Assembly (NCBI GenBank): GCA_963923955.1 | Contig: OZ000552.1 | Span: 2,046,001-2,110,000 of the forward strand | Origin: G963923955 sp963923955 | Lineage (GTDB): Bacteria; Pseudomonadota; Gammaproteobacteria; Eutrophobiales; Eutrophobiaceae | Direction of reading: 5' to 3' | DNA: 64,000 nt | In this document: positions 1-8,613 of the stretch, piece by piece | Position numbering within the stretch: the first letter of the stretch is position 1 | Layout of the letters: each line of letters begins with the position of its first letter | Notes under the pieces: generated by a model | Told to the model about the DNA's origin: nothing | The model's database searches: none | The model's input: the letters and a program-made list of their open reading frames with translations, nothing else | Position numbers and translations under genes: made by a program

Positions 1-1251
1 CTGGGGCAGAGTTGGTCGCCGCCGGTGCTGGCCACCATTCGCACCCTCGGCGGCCCGAGGGACGTGCTGATCTTCGGCGGCGGCTATGACGAGCGCTTAG
101 ATGAGCGCTTCCGGCCGGCGCGCGGCGAGGCGCTGGGCAATGCTGTGTATATCGTTGATGCGGCAACCGGGCGGCTGCTGCTCAGCATCTCCGGCACCCG
201 CAGCGGCGACAATGTCTTTTCTGTTTTTGACCGAAATGGCAGAAGCACCGCCAACAGCACCCGCGGCAACGATATCTTCGTGCCGCAGATGCGCTACTCC
301 ATCCCGGCGCGCATCCGCGTGTTTGACAGCAATGGCGATGGCTTTGAAAACCGTATGTATTTTTCCGACACCGGCGGACAGATCTTCCGCATTGACCTTG
401 GCCGGGATATTCTCCCTCGCGGCGGGCTGGATTCGTCGGTCACGGATCGCACCGTTGTTGGCCGTCTGGCGAACATCTCCACCCCGGGGCAGCCGGCCAA
501 TCAGCGCCGCTTTTTCGCCGAGCCGGTGGTCGTGCCGGTGCAGGACAATGTTTATTCGGACGCCGCCAACGGCGAGTTTGACTATGTCCTGATCGGCTCC
601 GGCTATGCGCCCCGGCCCTTAAACCGCATCGTGCGAGACCGCTTCTACGGCTTTCGCGACCGCAGGATAAGCAAGATGTCGGATGGCAATGGTGACAACT
701 TGGCCGATGGCTATCCGGTCCGCTCCAGCGCCCTGAGAGCGACCACGCCGATCGGCCATGGCAACCCGGGCGATCTGATCGGCATCACCAACAGCACCTT
801 GGAAGACCGGCGCGACCCGAACAAACAGGAAATCCCCGACCGCGTAAAGCAATCCAGCGGCTGGTTTTACGATTTTCAGGCCGAGGCTGCCCCGGTGGCC
901 GGCGAGAAGGTCATCCGCGGGGCGACTGTGAACGGCGGCATCTTGCAATTCTCTTCCTACCAGCCGGCCGATCTGGCCACCAGCGACCCCTGTAGCGTCA
1001 ATGTCGGCGCCAGCCGCGACTTTAACTGGAACATCCTCTCCGGCCGCGCGGCGCTGGATTGGGATGGGGACGGCAAGGTGGATGCCTCAGATCGCGTCCG
1101 TGCCGGCGGCGCCGGGATCAGTTCCGGCGGCGTACCGCTCTACACCGACCGCGGCGTCTTGATCCTGAACACCACCGGCCCCGGCATCAAGAGCGAGTTG
1201 GTAGTGGAAGGCGTACCGCGCTATAGAACCTACTGGCACGATGATCTGTAG
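1..1251 (+). CDS. pilY1: PilY1-like type IV pilus assembly/adhesin protein, C-terminal part (5' end outside window)
   Basis: The reading frame is open from base 1 (LGQSWSPP...) to a TAG at 1249-1251, so only the last 416 codons are present. The sequence is typical of the C-terminal beta-propeller of PilY1, the pilus-tip protein that controls extension and retraction of type IV pili: LGQSWSPP, then GGGYDERLD and the GNAVYIVDAATGRLL blade. Two calcium-loop-like motifs are visible: DSNGDGFEN near residue 109 (the usual PilY1 calcium site) and DWDGDGKVD near residue 356. The protein acts outside the cell. Minor pilin genes usually precede it and would lie upstream. The family call is firm; the exact symbol is by similarity of motifs only. 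Confidence 0.85.
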   Translation: MGQSWSPPVLATIRTLGGPRDVLIFGGGYDERLDERFRPARGEALGNAVYIVDAATGRLLLSISGTRSGDNVFSVFDRNGRSTANSTRGNDIFVPQMRYSIPARIRVFDSNGDGFENRMYFSDTGGQIFRIDLGRDILPRGGLDSSVTDRTVVGRLANISTPGQPANQRRFFAEPVVVPVQDNVYSDAANGEFDYVLIGSGYAPRPLNRIVRDRFYGFRDRRISKMSDGNGDNLADGYPVRSSALRATTPIGHGNPGDLIGITNSTLEDRRDPNKQEIPDRVKQSSGWFYDFQAEAAPVAGEKVIRGATVNGGILQFSSYQPADLATSDPCSVNVGASRDFNWNILSGRAALDWDGDGKVDASDRVRAGGAGISSGGVPLYTDRGVLILNTTGPGIKSELVVEGVPRYRTYWHDDL

Positions 1252-1448
1252 CGGGTGTTTAGTTGGTTGGTGTGGCGGTGCCTATCGTCTTGGCTATGAG
1301 TTGACTGCTAGGCCAGTGCCATCTTGGGCGATGTTCGTGGCGGCCACGCTTTGCAGAACCTGCCGACACGATGATCTGTAGCCAGCGCTGAACGGATTGG
1401 CGTACCGCCGGTGCGCCGTCTTGGGCGATGTTCATGGCGGCCACGCTT
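1237..1448. repeat. Direct repeats downstream of pilY1
   Basis: The 16 bases covering the pilY1 stop codon (1237-1252) recur exactly at 1367-1382. A 29-base segment at 1323-1351 recurs at 1420-1448 with one mismatch. This looks like a decayed tandem duplication of the 3' end of pilY1 and its spacer. Confidence 0.7.
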
Positions 1449-1723
1449 CAGGATTGACTGGCGCCCGCACCCGTCATTCCCGTGAAAACGGGAATCCACT
1501 CCATATCTTGTCCGGCGATCAAGCAGATTCTTGAGCAAGCGGCGAAAGGCAGGTTGATTGGGTGACCCTGGCATTAAGGCGTCCCTGCGAGCGACTCGTC
1601 TCCATAACTGGATGCCGTGTCAGGCACGGCATGACGCTTTGATCATTTTGTATGGGATGTACTTACGCCGCTTGCTGCTGAACTCATTCGGCCCGCTTGA
1701 TTTGGGGCTAACGCACAACCCCG
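1252..1723. other. Intergenic region, 472 bp, no supported gene
   Basis: Lies between the pilY1 stop and the convergent DUF4124 gene. It holds the direct repeats at 1237-1448 and the hairpin repeat at 1476-1495. Short open frames here have no recognisable protein features. I see no coding sequence. Confidence 0.6.
1476..1495. repeat. Short dispersed hairpin repeat (ATTCCCGT-GAAA-ACGGGAAT)
   Basis: A perfect 8-bp stem with a GAAA loop, flanked by gtc on the left and cca on the right. The same cgtcATTCC...GGAATcca layout recurs near 43830 and 46191-46319. Elements of this form are common intergenic repeats in proteobacteria. Confidence 0.75.
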
Positions 1724-2218
1724 CTACCGACAATGCTCAGCCAGATACTCGCGCGCTTTGGCTAACTCGGCCTGGCGCTGTTCCTCGCCAATAATTTCGC
1801 GCTGGCCATCTTCGCTGACTTCCGTAACCCGCGGGCGGGAGTAGCTCGCCAGGCGCTTGGCCGCATCCGCGCAACGGCGCTTTTTATCGGCCGCATCCGC
1901 CGCCTTCGCCTGCTGCTCGTTGGCGCTTTTGCTGCGCCCGTCACGGCGTTTTTCCAGGCCCTCCAGCCGCTTCTGCAAGGCCTGCTGCGCCTGCTCTGAG
2001 CCCTTGCTGTACTTCGGCTCCACCGTGTCGGCTTCCACGCCGGCGGGCGGCGGGTTCTGGCTGAATTGCACATTGCCATCGGCATCCACCCACTTATAAA
2101 TCTGCGCCGCGAGCAGCGCACTCGGCACGGCAGCGACAACCGAACCAAACACCATGCCAAGCACTGGCCTGATCCAGCGCGGCGGTAACTTCGAAAATAA
2201 GCGTGAGCAAGTCGTCAT
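1724..2218 (-). CDS. DUF4124 domain-containing exported protein
   Basis: 164 residues. A hydrophobic N-terminal segment (about residues 16-38, ending SALLAA) looks like a signal sequence or anchor. It is followed directly by the DUF4124 signature QIYKWVDADGNVQFSQNPPP. The C-terminal 100 residues are charged, rich in Lys, Gln and Ala, and probably helical or coiled. DUF4124 proteins are periplasmic and mostly of unknown function; several sit next to pilus or glutaredoxin genes. The next gene on the other strand also begins with a DUF4124-like segment, so the two may be related. Domain assignment is secure, function unknown. Confidence 0.75.
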   Translation of the reverse strand: MTTCSRLFSKLPPRWIRPVLGMVFGSVVAAVPSALLAAQIYKWVDADGNVQFSQNPPPAGVEADTVEPKYSKGSEQAQQALQKRLEGLEKRRDGRSKSANEQQAKAADAADKKRRCADAAKRLASYSRPRVTEVSEDGQREIIGEEQRQAELAKAREYLAEHCR

Positions 2219-2463
2219 CTTTTATGCCTTCTGAGCAAAGACCAATGATAACCAAAAAGCGCGCCGGCGGACAGATTTTTAGGACTCCCCCGCTCCCCGC
2301 TTTCCCCGCCTTCGCGAGGACGAGGGCGGGCAGAGGTGGCGTTTTTTCACGGGGACGAAAGAAGAAGCCGGTAACCAGAGGTCGATTTATCCTTGCCCGG
2401 TGGCGGAAATAGCGTATGCTTAGGTTAAAAATACGCATTCTAAAATACCTGAGGACAAATACC

Positions 2464-2922
2464 ATGAACAAACCCCTGCTGCTCGCCGCACTGGCCATCG
2501 TTTTTTCCCACGCCGCCCCGGCGACGACTGTTTTCCAGTGCAAAGACGCCGCTGGCCGGATCAGTTTCCAGGATCGCTGTCCGCCGGGCACGACCGAGGT
2601 GGGCGCAAAAAAGTACGGCAGCAAGAAACCCTCGGGCGCGGGCGCGGCCTCGCTGGAGCCGGTCACGCTGTATCTGATCGAGGACTGCGAGGCCTGCGAG
2701 CAAATCAAGGAGTTCATGGCCATCCGCGGGGTTGCGGTAACAGAGAAGGATGTCAATACAAGCCCCGACAACCAGAAGGAATTGCAGGACAGAATCGGCG
2801 GCCTCAGTGTGCCGACCGTGCTGATTGGCGAGACCCTGATCACCGGCTATGATCGCAACCGCCTGCTGGCCGCCTTGCGCGAGGCCGGCTACCAGCCGGA
2901 AGGCGAGGAGGAAGGGAACTAA
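2464..2922 (+). CDS. DUF4124 plus glutaredoxin-like exported protein
   Basis: 152 residues from the ATG at 2464, which has GAGG upstream and starts a clear signal peptide (MNKPLLLAALAIVFSHAAPA). A short DUF4124 segment follows (TTVFQCKDAAGRISFQDRCPPG), then a glutaredoxin/thioredoxin-like domain from about residue 70: VTLYLIEDCEACEQIKEF carries a CEAC redox pair, and SVPTVLIGETLITGY carries the cis-proline typical of the fold. This suggests a periplasmic thiol-disulfide protein. An in-frame start at 2416 is possible but would put residues ahead of the signal peptide. Substrate unknown. Confidence 0.75.
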   Translation: MNKPLLLAALAIVFSHAAPATTVFQCKDAAGRISFQDRCPPGTTEVGAKKYGSKKPSGAGAASLEPVTLYLIEDCEACEQIKEFMAIRGVAVTEKDVNTSPDNQKELQDRIGGLSVPTVLIGETLITGYDRNRLLAALREAGYQPEGEEEGN

Positions 2923-3284
2923 GCCTTGCGCTTGAGCTTGGCAGCACCTGGGTGTCCGGGGGAAGCCGGGGATGATGTGGGGGAGAGTTAAGCCTCGGCC
3001 TGGTTCAGCGATGCGCTGGTTTTATCAGGCAAATCGGGCTGGATGCTGCGGCCGCGGGGTGAGTCTTATCCAGTGCCGCGAGCCGGAACATGGATAAACC
3101 GGGCGCTCGGCGGGATGCCCGGCCCTGGCCTAGACTTACAAGGAGCAAGCACTCTCTGGCATTGCGCCGTTGTCCGTCTTGATCCGCAGCCTTCGTCTTA
3201 GCTGACCGTCAACCCCCTTCTGGCTTCGCCCCTTTGCCCGTCTTGATCTGCGGTCTTCCGCTCGGTGCAACGATTGACCGCCGA
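2923..3284. other. Intergenic region, 362 bp, no supported gene
   Basis: Between the glutaredoxin-like gene and the end of ispH. It contains an imperfect direct repeat: ccgtcttgatccgcagcctt near 3174 and cccgtcttgatctgcggtct near 3238, both followed by a gaccg segment. No open frame here has recognisable protein character. Confidence 0.5.
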
Positions 3285-4226
3285 CTAAGCCCTCGCCATC
3301 AATTCCTTGGGCAGGGAGAACACCACGCTCTCGCGGATGCCGGGTGCTTCGATGACCTTGGCGGCACCGGCCGCCTTCAACGTGTCGATCACCTCTTCGA
3401 CTAAAACTTCCGGAGCCGAAGCACCGGCGGTCAGGCCTATGTTTTGCTTGCCGTGCAGCCACTCGGCCTTGATCTCGGCGGCGTTGTCGATCAGGTAGGC
3501 CGGCACCCCTTTTTTCTGCGAGATCTCCATCAGGCGGGTGGAGTTGGAGCTGTTCTGCGAGCCGACCACCAGGATCAGATCACAGGCACCGGTCAGCTTC
3601 TTCACCGCATCCTGGCGGTTTTGCGTGGCATAGCAGATGTCTTCCTTCTTCGGGCCGACGATCTTCGGGAAGCGCTGCCTGAGCGCCGCAATCACCTCGG
3701 CGGTATCATCCATGGACAGGGTCGTCTGCGTTACAAAGGCGAGGAAATCGGGGTTGTTGACCTGCAAGCGATCGACATCGCCGGTGGACTCGACCAGATA
3801 CATGCCGGCGCCGTTTTCTGCACGATACTGCCCCAGCGTGCCTTCCACCTCCGGATGCCCGGCATGGCCGATGAGGATGCACTCGCGCCCCTCGTCCTGA
3901 TAGCGCCCGACCTCCATGTGCACTTTGGTGACCAACGGACAGATGGCATCAAACACACGCAGGCCGCGCCGGGAAGCGACCTCACGCACGGCCTTGGAAA
4001 CGCCATGCGCGCTGAAGATGACCGTGGCCTCGTTCGGCACCTCGTCCAACTCTTCCACAAACACCGCGCCCTTCTCGCGCAGGCTGTCAACCACGTATTT
4101 GTTGTGCACTACCTCATGGCGCACGTACACCGGCGCGCCGAATAAGGCCAGCGCCCGCTCCACGATCTCGATCGCTCTATCCACGCCGGCGCAAAAGCCG
4201 CGCGGGTTGGCCAAGGTTATCTGCAT
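3285..4226 (-). CDS. ispH: 4-hydroxy-3-methylbut-2-enyl diphosphate reductase
   Basis: Last enzyme of the MEP isoprenoid pathway: reduces HMBPP to IPP and DMAPP with a [4Fe-4S] cluster, in the cytoplasm. The N-terminus MQITLANPRGFCAGVDRAI is diagnostic and carries the first cluster cysteine. The motif VRHEVVHNKYVV holds a substrate histidine, and FDAICPLVTKVH and LILVVGSQNSSNS contain further conserved residues. Starting at the second of two adjacent ATGs gives 313 residues, close to the usual 316; longer upstream starts add sequence not found in the family. It lies downstream of lspA on the same strand. The usual neighbour fkpB is absent between the two. dxs and ispB of the same pathway are elsewhere in this window. 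Confidence 0.95.
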   Translation of the reverse strand: MQITLANPRGFCAGVDRAIEIVERALALFGAPVYVRHEVVHNKYVVDSLREKGAVFVEELDEVPNEATVIFSAHGVSKAVREVASRRGLRVFDAICPLVTKVHMEVGRYQDEGRECILIGHAGHPEVEGTLGQYRAENGAGMYLVESTGDVDRLQVNNPDFLAFVTQTTLSMDDTAEVIAALRQRFPKIVGPKKEDICYATQNRQDAVKKLTGACDLILVVGSQNSSNSTRLMEISQKKGVPAYLIDNAAEIKAEWLHGKQNIGLTAGASAPEVLVEEVIDTLKAAGAAKVIEAPGIRESVVFSLPKELMARA

Positions 4227-4319
4227 CATAAAATTGTCATTTGTTGGGTTTGAGCGCGCATTGTACACCGATCCGCCCGCCTTTTCATGCGCCACCAAAA
4301 TCAACCTCGCAGGGCATGT

Positions 4320-4835
4320 CTAAGGATCACGCGCATTGCCGGCATCGTGGGTGGAGACCTCCGCCTGGTCAAGCCACAGGGTGTCGATAATCAACATAAT
4401 CGCGCCGATGGTAATCGCTGCATCGGCCACATTAAAGGCCGGCCAGTGCCATGTTTCATAATAAAAATCCAGAAAATCAACGACATAACCAAGCCGCACG
4501 CGGTCGCACAGATTCCCCACCGCCCCGCCCAATACCAGCGCGAGAGCGGCCGCCAGCCAGTTGCGCTCGGCGGGCAGGCGATACAGCCACACCAGGAGCG
4601 CCACGCTGATGATGCTGGCCAGGCCAGTAAACAGCCAGCGCTGCCAGCCGCCGGCATCGCTCAAAAAACTAAAGGCCGCGCCGGTGTTGTGCAGCAGGGT
4701 CAAATTAAAAACGCCGTCAATGACGGGACGGCTTTCATATAAGACGAAGGCACCGGAGATCATGTGCTTGCTCGCCTGATCCAGCGCGATGATGAAAAAG
4801 GTCAGCCACAACCATTTTAACGAAGAATCAGGCAT
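4320..4835 (-). CDS. lspA: Lipoprotein signal peptidase (signal peptidase II)
   Basis: Inner-membrane aspartic protease that cleaves the signal peptide of prolipoproteins after lipidation. From the ATG at 4835 it has 171 residues, the usual length, and four hydrophobic segments. Family motifs are visible: FIIALDQASKH, LLHNTGAAFSFL, GAVGNLCDRVRLGYVVDFL with one catalytic Asp, and FNVADAAI with the second. The start overlaps the 3' end of ileS by 8 bases, implying translational coupling in the ileS-lspA pair seen in most proteobacteria. An earlier in-frame ATG at 4865 lies inside ileS and is unlikely. Confidence 0.95.
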   Translation of the reverse strand: MPDSSLKWLWLTFFIIALDQASKHMISGAFVLYESRPVIDGVFNLTLLHNTGAAFSFLSDAGGWQRWLFTGLASIISVALLVWLYRLPAERNWLAAALALVLGGAVGNLCDRVRLGYVVDFLDFYYETWHWPAFNVADAAITIGAIMLIIDTLWLDQAEVSTHDAGNARDP

Positions 4836-7623
4836 AGCGCCGCACTTCCCCGCCGCCGCTGACATTACTCACGCAGCGGGCGCAGATTTCTGGGTGGGCG
4901 GCATCCGCGCCCACATCCGCCCGCTGCTGCCAGCAGCGCACACACTTTTTATGGCTTGAGGCCCGCGCCCGGATCTCCAGCCCGGCGCTGTCGCCGGCCG
5001 TGGCCGCTCCGGCCTGCTCTGCATTGCCGTGGATTTTGGCATCCGAAGTCAGCAGGACAAAACGCAGCTCCTCGCCGTAGCGTTGCAGCGAATCCTGCAC
5101 GGCGCCGTTGCAATAGATCGCCACCTCGGCGTTTAAGGAAGAGCCGATGTCACCAGTTGCGCGCAGGCGCTCCAGCACCTTGCTCACCTCGTCCTTCACG
5201 GCAATCGTGCGCTCCCAATCCTGATTGCGCGCATCGGATAATTTTGGAAAACCGGCATACCAACTCGCTAGAAAAACAGAAGCGCTGCGCGCACCAGGCA
5301 GATGGCCCCAGATCTCATCCGCAGTAAAACTCAAGATCGGCGCCAGCCAGCGCACCAAGGCTTCTGCCACATGAAACATGGCACTCTGCGCCGAGCGCCG
5401 ACCGATGCTCTCCGCCTGCATGGTGTAAATCCGATCCTTGATGATGTCCAGATAAAAGCTACCTAAAGTCACGCCGCAGAAATGATGCAGCCGTTGGTAG
5501 ATCAGGTGAAACTGGTATTTTTCATACGCGGCGATGATCGCCTGCTGCAAGTCGATGGTCTGCCACAAGAGCCAGCGATCCAGCTCCAGCAGTTGTGCTT
5601 CCTTGACAATATCCCTGTCCGGATCAAAGCCGTTCAGGTTGGCCAAAAGATAACGCGCGGTGTTGCGGATGCGACGGTAGGCGTCCGCATTTCGCTTTAG
5701 AATTTCTTCGGAAATACTCATCTCGCCGCGGTAATCCGTGGCCGCCACCCACAGGCGCAGGATGTCGGCGCCGAGGGTCTTCATCAGCCGCTGCGGCGAG
5801 ACGGCATTGCCGCGCGACTTGGACATCTTCATGCCGTGTTCATCGACAAAGAAACCATGCGTCAGTACGCCCTTGTACGGCGCCTTGCCGTTCATGCCCA
5901 CGCTGGTCAACAGGGAGGATTGGAACCAGCCGCGATGCTGATCCGAGCCCTCCAGGTACAGATCGGCCGGGAAGTCCAAGCGCGGGTCGGCATCCAGCAC
6001 GGATGCATGCGTTACGCCGGAATCAAACCAGACATCCAACAAATCCTCCAGCTTGTGATACTGCTCGGCTTCTGCGCCCAGCAAGGCCTCCGGCGCCAGC
6101 GCAAACCAGGCATCAATGCCGTCTTGCTCCACCCGCTTGGCCGCTGCCTCGATCAGGGCGGCGGTGTCCGGATGCAACTCGCCGCTCTCCTTGTCGATGA
6201 AAACCGCAATCGGCACGCCCCAGGCGCGCTGCCGGGAGATGCACCAGTCAGCCCGCTCGGCGACCATGCCCTGGATGCGCTGCCGCCCCCAGGCCGGCGT
6301 GAAGGCGATCTTTTCTATCTCCGCCAGCGCCTGCCTGCGCAGGCCCCGGGCGTCCATGCTGAAGAACCACTGCGGCGTGGCGCGGAAGATGATCGGCGCC
6401 TTGTGCCGCCAGCAAAAGGGATAGCTGTGCTTGAGTTGGCTTGCGGCCAGGAGCGCGCCGCTCTCCTGCATATTCTCGATCAGGCGGGTGTTGGCCTCAT
6501 TGATGGGCAGCCCGCCAACCAGCGGCGTGTCCGGCAAGAAGACGCCGCGACCATCCACCGGGTTCTCCACCTTGAGGTCGTATTTTAGCCCGACCAGGTA
6601 GTCATCGTGGCCATGCCCGGGGGCGGTGTGCACGGCGCCGGTGCCGGCCTCGGTGGTCACATGCTCAGCGAGAATGACCGGCACCTCGCGCGCATAAAAG
6701 GGATGCCGCAAGGCCAGTCGCTCCAGCGCTTCTCCCCTCGCCTTGCCGATGACCTGATACTCGGCAATCCCGCAGCGCTGCATGGCCTCATCCAGCAGCG
6801 CCTCGGCGAGGAGCAGACGCTTTTTTCCCGCCTCGACCAGCACGTAAGTCAATGCAGGATGCAGCGCCACGGCCTGGTTAGCGGGCAGGGTCCAGGGCGT
6901 GGTCGTCCAGATGACCAGCGCTGCGCCCTTATCATCATTGACGCCGAAGCGCTGGTTAAAGGCTTGGCTGTCCACCACCTCAAAGCACACATCGATCTGC
7001 GGCGAGAGCTTGTCCTCGTATTCCACCTCGGCTTCTGCCAGCGCCGAGCCGCACTCCACGCACCAATGCACCGGCTTGAAGCCGCCTGTCAGATGCCCGG
7101 CCGCGATCATGCGCCCCAGTGCGCGCAGGATATTGGCCTCGGCCGCCGGGGTCATGGTCAGGTAGGGCCTCTGCCAGTCGCCCAACACGCCTAAGCGGAT
7201 GAATTGTTGGCGCTGGCGGTCGAGCTGCTGGCGGGCGTACTCGCGGCAATGGCGGCGGAAATCGGCGGCGCTCAACTGCTGCCCGGCCTTGCCCTTTTTT
7301 TTCTCCACCTGTAGCTCAATGGGCAGGCCGTGGCAATCCCAGCCCGGCACATAGGGCGCATCAAAGTCGCTCATAGAGCGCGCCTTGATGATGATGTCTT
7401 TGAGGATTTTGTTAATCGCATGGCCCAGGTGAATATCGCCGTTGGCATACGGCGGGCCGTCATGCAGGATGAAGCGCGGCTTGCCCTGTTTCGCCTGTCT
7501 GATCTGGCCATACAGATCCATCTCCTGCCAGCGCTGGAGCATGGCCGGTTCTCGTCCGGCCAGATTTGCCTTCATCGGGAAATCCGTCTTGGGCAGGTTC
7601 AGGGTGTCCTTATAATCAACCAT
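4828..7623 (-). CDS. ileS: Isoleucyl-tRNA synthetase
   Basis: Charges tRNA-Ile and edits misactivated valine; cytoplasmic class Ia synthetase. 931 residues, the normal bacterial length. The HIGH motif is HLGH at residues 65-68 (PPYANGDIHLGH), and KMSKSRGN lies near residue 605. The CP1 editing region between them includes WTTTPWTLPAN and GTGAVHTAPGHG. The C-terminal zinc finger CVRCWQQR...CARCV is complete, so this is the bacterial type with C-terminal zinc domain. It sits between ribF (5-base gap) and lspA (overlap), one transcription unit with murJ and ispH by arrangement. Confidence 0.97.
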   Translation of the reverse strand: MVDYKDTLNLPKTDFPMKANLAGREPAMLQRWQEMDLYGQIRQAKQGKPRFILHDGPPYANGDIHLGHAINKILKDIIIKARSMSDFDAPYVPGWDCHGLPIELQVEKKKGKAGQQLSAADFRRHCREYARQQLDRQRQQFIRLGVLGDWQRPYLTMTPAAEANILRALGRMIAAGHLTGGFKPVHWCVECGSALAEAEVEYEDKLSPQIDVCFEVVDSQAFNQRFGVNDDKGAALVIWTTTPWTLPANQAVALHPALTYVLVEAGKKRLLLAEALLDEAMQRCGIAEYQVIGKARGEALERLALRHPFYAREVPVILAEHVTTEAGTGAVHTAPGHGHDDYLVGLKYDLKVENPVDGRGVFLPDTPLVGGLPINEANTRLIENMQESGALLAASQLKHSYPFCWRHKAPIIFRATPQWFFSMDARGLRRQALAEIEKIAFTPAWGRQRIQGMVAERADWCISRQRAWGVPIAVFIDKESGELHPDTAALIEAAAKRVEQDGIDAWFALAPEALLGAEAEQYHKLEDLLDVWFDSGVTHASVLDADPRLDFPADLYLEGSDQHRGWFQSSLLTSVGMNGKAPYKGVLTHGFFVDEHGMKMSKSRGNAVSPQRLMKTLGADILRLWVAATDYRGEMSISEEILKRNADAYRRIRNTARYLLANLNGFDPDRDIVKEAQLLELDRWLLWQTIDLQQAIIAAYEKYQFHLIYQRLHHFCGVTLGSFYLDIIKDRIYTMQAESIGRRSAQSAMFHVAEALVRWLAPILSFTADEIWGHLPGARSASVFLASWYAGFPKLSDARNQDWERTIAVKDEVSKVLERLRATGDIGSSLNAEVAIYCNGAVQDSLQRYGEELRFVLLTSDAKIHGNAEQAGAATAGDSAGLEIRARASSHKKCVRCWQQRADVGADAAHPEICARCVSNVSGGGEVRRYA

Positions 7624-7628
7624 CGTAG

Positions 7629-8579
7629 TTAGCCATCCGCCGTCATCCCTTTTTCATTTGCAAAGAAGTCTCTGGCCGCCTGCGCATCTTGCTGCATCTG
7701 TTTTTTTAGCTCGGCAACGGAGGCAAACATCTGCTCGCGCCGGAGATAATGCAGGAACTCCACCCGCAGGTGCGCACCGTAAATCTCTTCGTCAAAGTCA
7801 AACAAATGCACCTCCAATAATAACTTCTCGCCGGCAAACACCGGTCGCGTGCCGAGGCTGGCCACCCCGCTTAGCGCCTTGCGGCCCAAGCCCTGCGCGC
7901 GGACGGCATAGATCCCGCGCAGCGGCGGTCGGCGCCGTTGCAGCGCGAGGTTGGCCGTTGCATAGCCCAACTCGCGGCCGCGTTTCTCCCCGTGCACGAC
8001 CCGTCCGCTGATGCTGTAAGGCCGGCCTAAAAGCTCAGCCGCCGTGTCCAGCTCATGCCCGGCCAGGGCGGCCCGGATGCTGCTGCTGCTGATGCGCGCC
8101 TCTTGAAGGATGCGCGTCTGCATCGGCACCACGGCAAAGCCAAGCTCCCGGCCCAGCCGCACCAAGAGATCAAAGTTGCCGGCGCGCGCCTTGCCGAAGC
8201 GAAAGTCATCGCCGACGATGAGCTGCTTCACGCCTAAACCCTCGGCCAGGATCTCGCTGACAAAGCGCTCCGCCGGCAAGGCCGCCAGGGACTGCTGAAA
8301 GCGCAGACAAAAGACCCGCTCCACGCCTTGGGCTGCAAACTGCTCGCACTTCTCGCGCAGGCTGGATAGGCGCGCCGGGGCGGTATCGGGCGAGAAGTAT
8401 TCCAGCGGTTGCGGCTCAAAGATCATCACCACTGCGGGCAAGGCCAGCCGCTGCGCCTGCGCCCGTAACTGCGCAATGACCGCCTGGTGCCCCAGATGTA
8501 CGCCGTCAAAGTTCCCTATCGTGGCGACACAACCCTGATGCTGCTGCTTCAGGTTATGAATGTAACGGATGAGTTCCAT
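7629..8579 (-). CDS. ribF: Bifunctional riboflavin kinase / FMN adenylyltransferase
   Basis: Converts riboflavin to FMN and FMN to FAD in the cytoplasm. The N-terminal FAD synthetase module has VATIGNFDGVHLGHQAVI, the nucleotidyl transferase HxGH site, and LIVGDDFRFGKARAGNF. The C-terminal kinase module starts near residue 185 with GRPYSISGRVVHGEKRGRELGYATANL and ends with LRVEFLHYLRREQMFASVAEL. 316 residues is normal. It stands immediately before ileS, the classical order. Confidence 0.96.
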   Translation of the reverse strand: MELIRYIHNLKQQHQGCVATIGNFDGVHLGHQAVIAQLRAQAQRLALPAVVMIFEPQPLEYFSPDTAPARLSSLREKCEQFAAQGVERVFCLRFQQSLAALPAERFVSEILAEGLGVKQLIVGDDFRFGKARAGNFDLLVRLGRELGFAVVPMQTRILQEARISSSSIRAALAGHELDTAAELLGRPYSISGRVVHGEKRGRELGYATANLALQRRRPPLRGIYAVRAQGLGRKALSGVASLGTRPVFAGEKLLLEVHLFDFDEEIYGAHLRVEFLHYLRREQMFASVAELKKQMQQDAQAARDFFANEKGMTADG

Positions 8580-8613
8580 CAGGCAATCGAAATGGTCCTT
8601 ATTATAACCATCA

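Noticed and set aside
3444..4145. A 233-codon plus-strand frame opposite ispH
   Set aside because: Shadow frame of a GC-rich gene; no protein features, and ispH is certain on the other strand.
5836..7194. Long plus-strand frames opposite ileS
   Set aside because: Composition-driven antisense frames; ileS motifs are complete on the minus strand.
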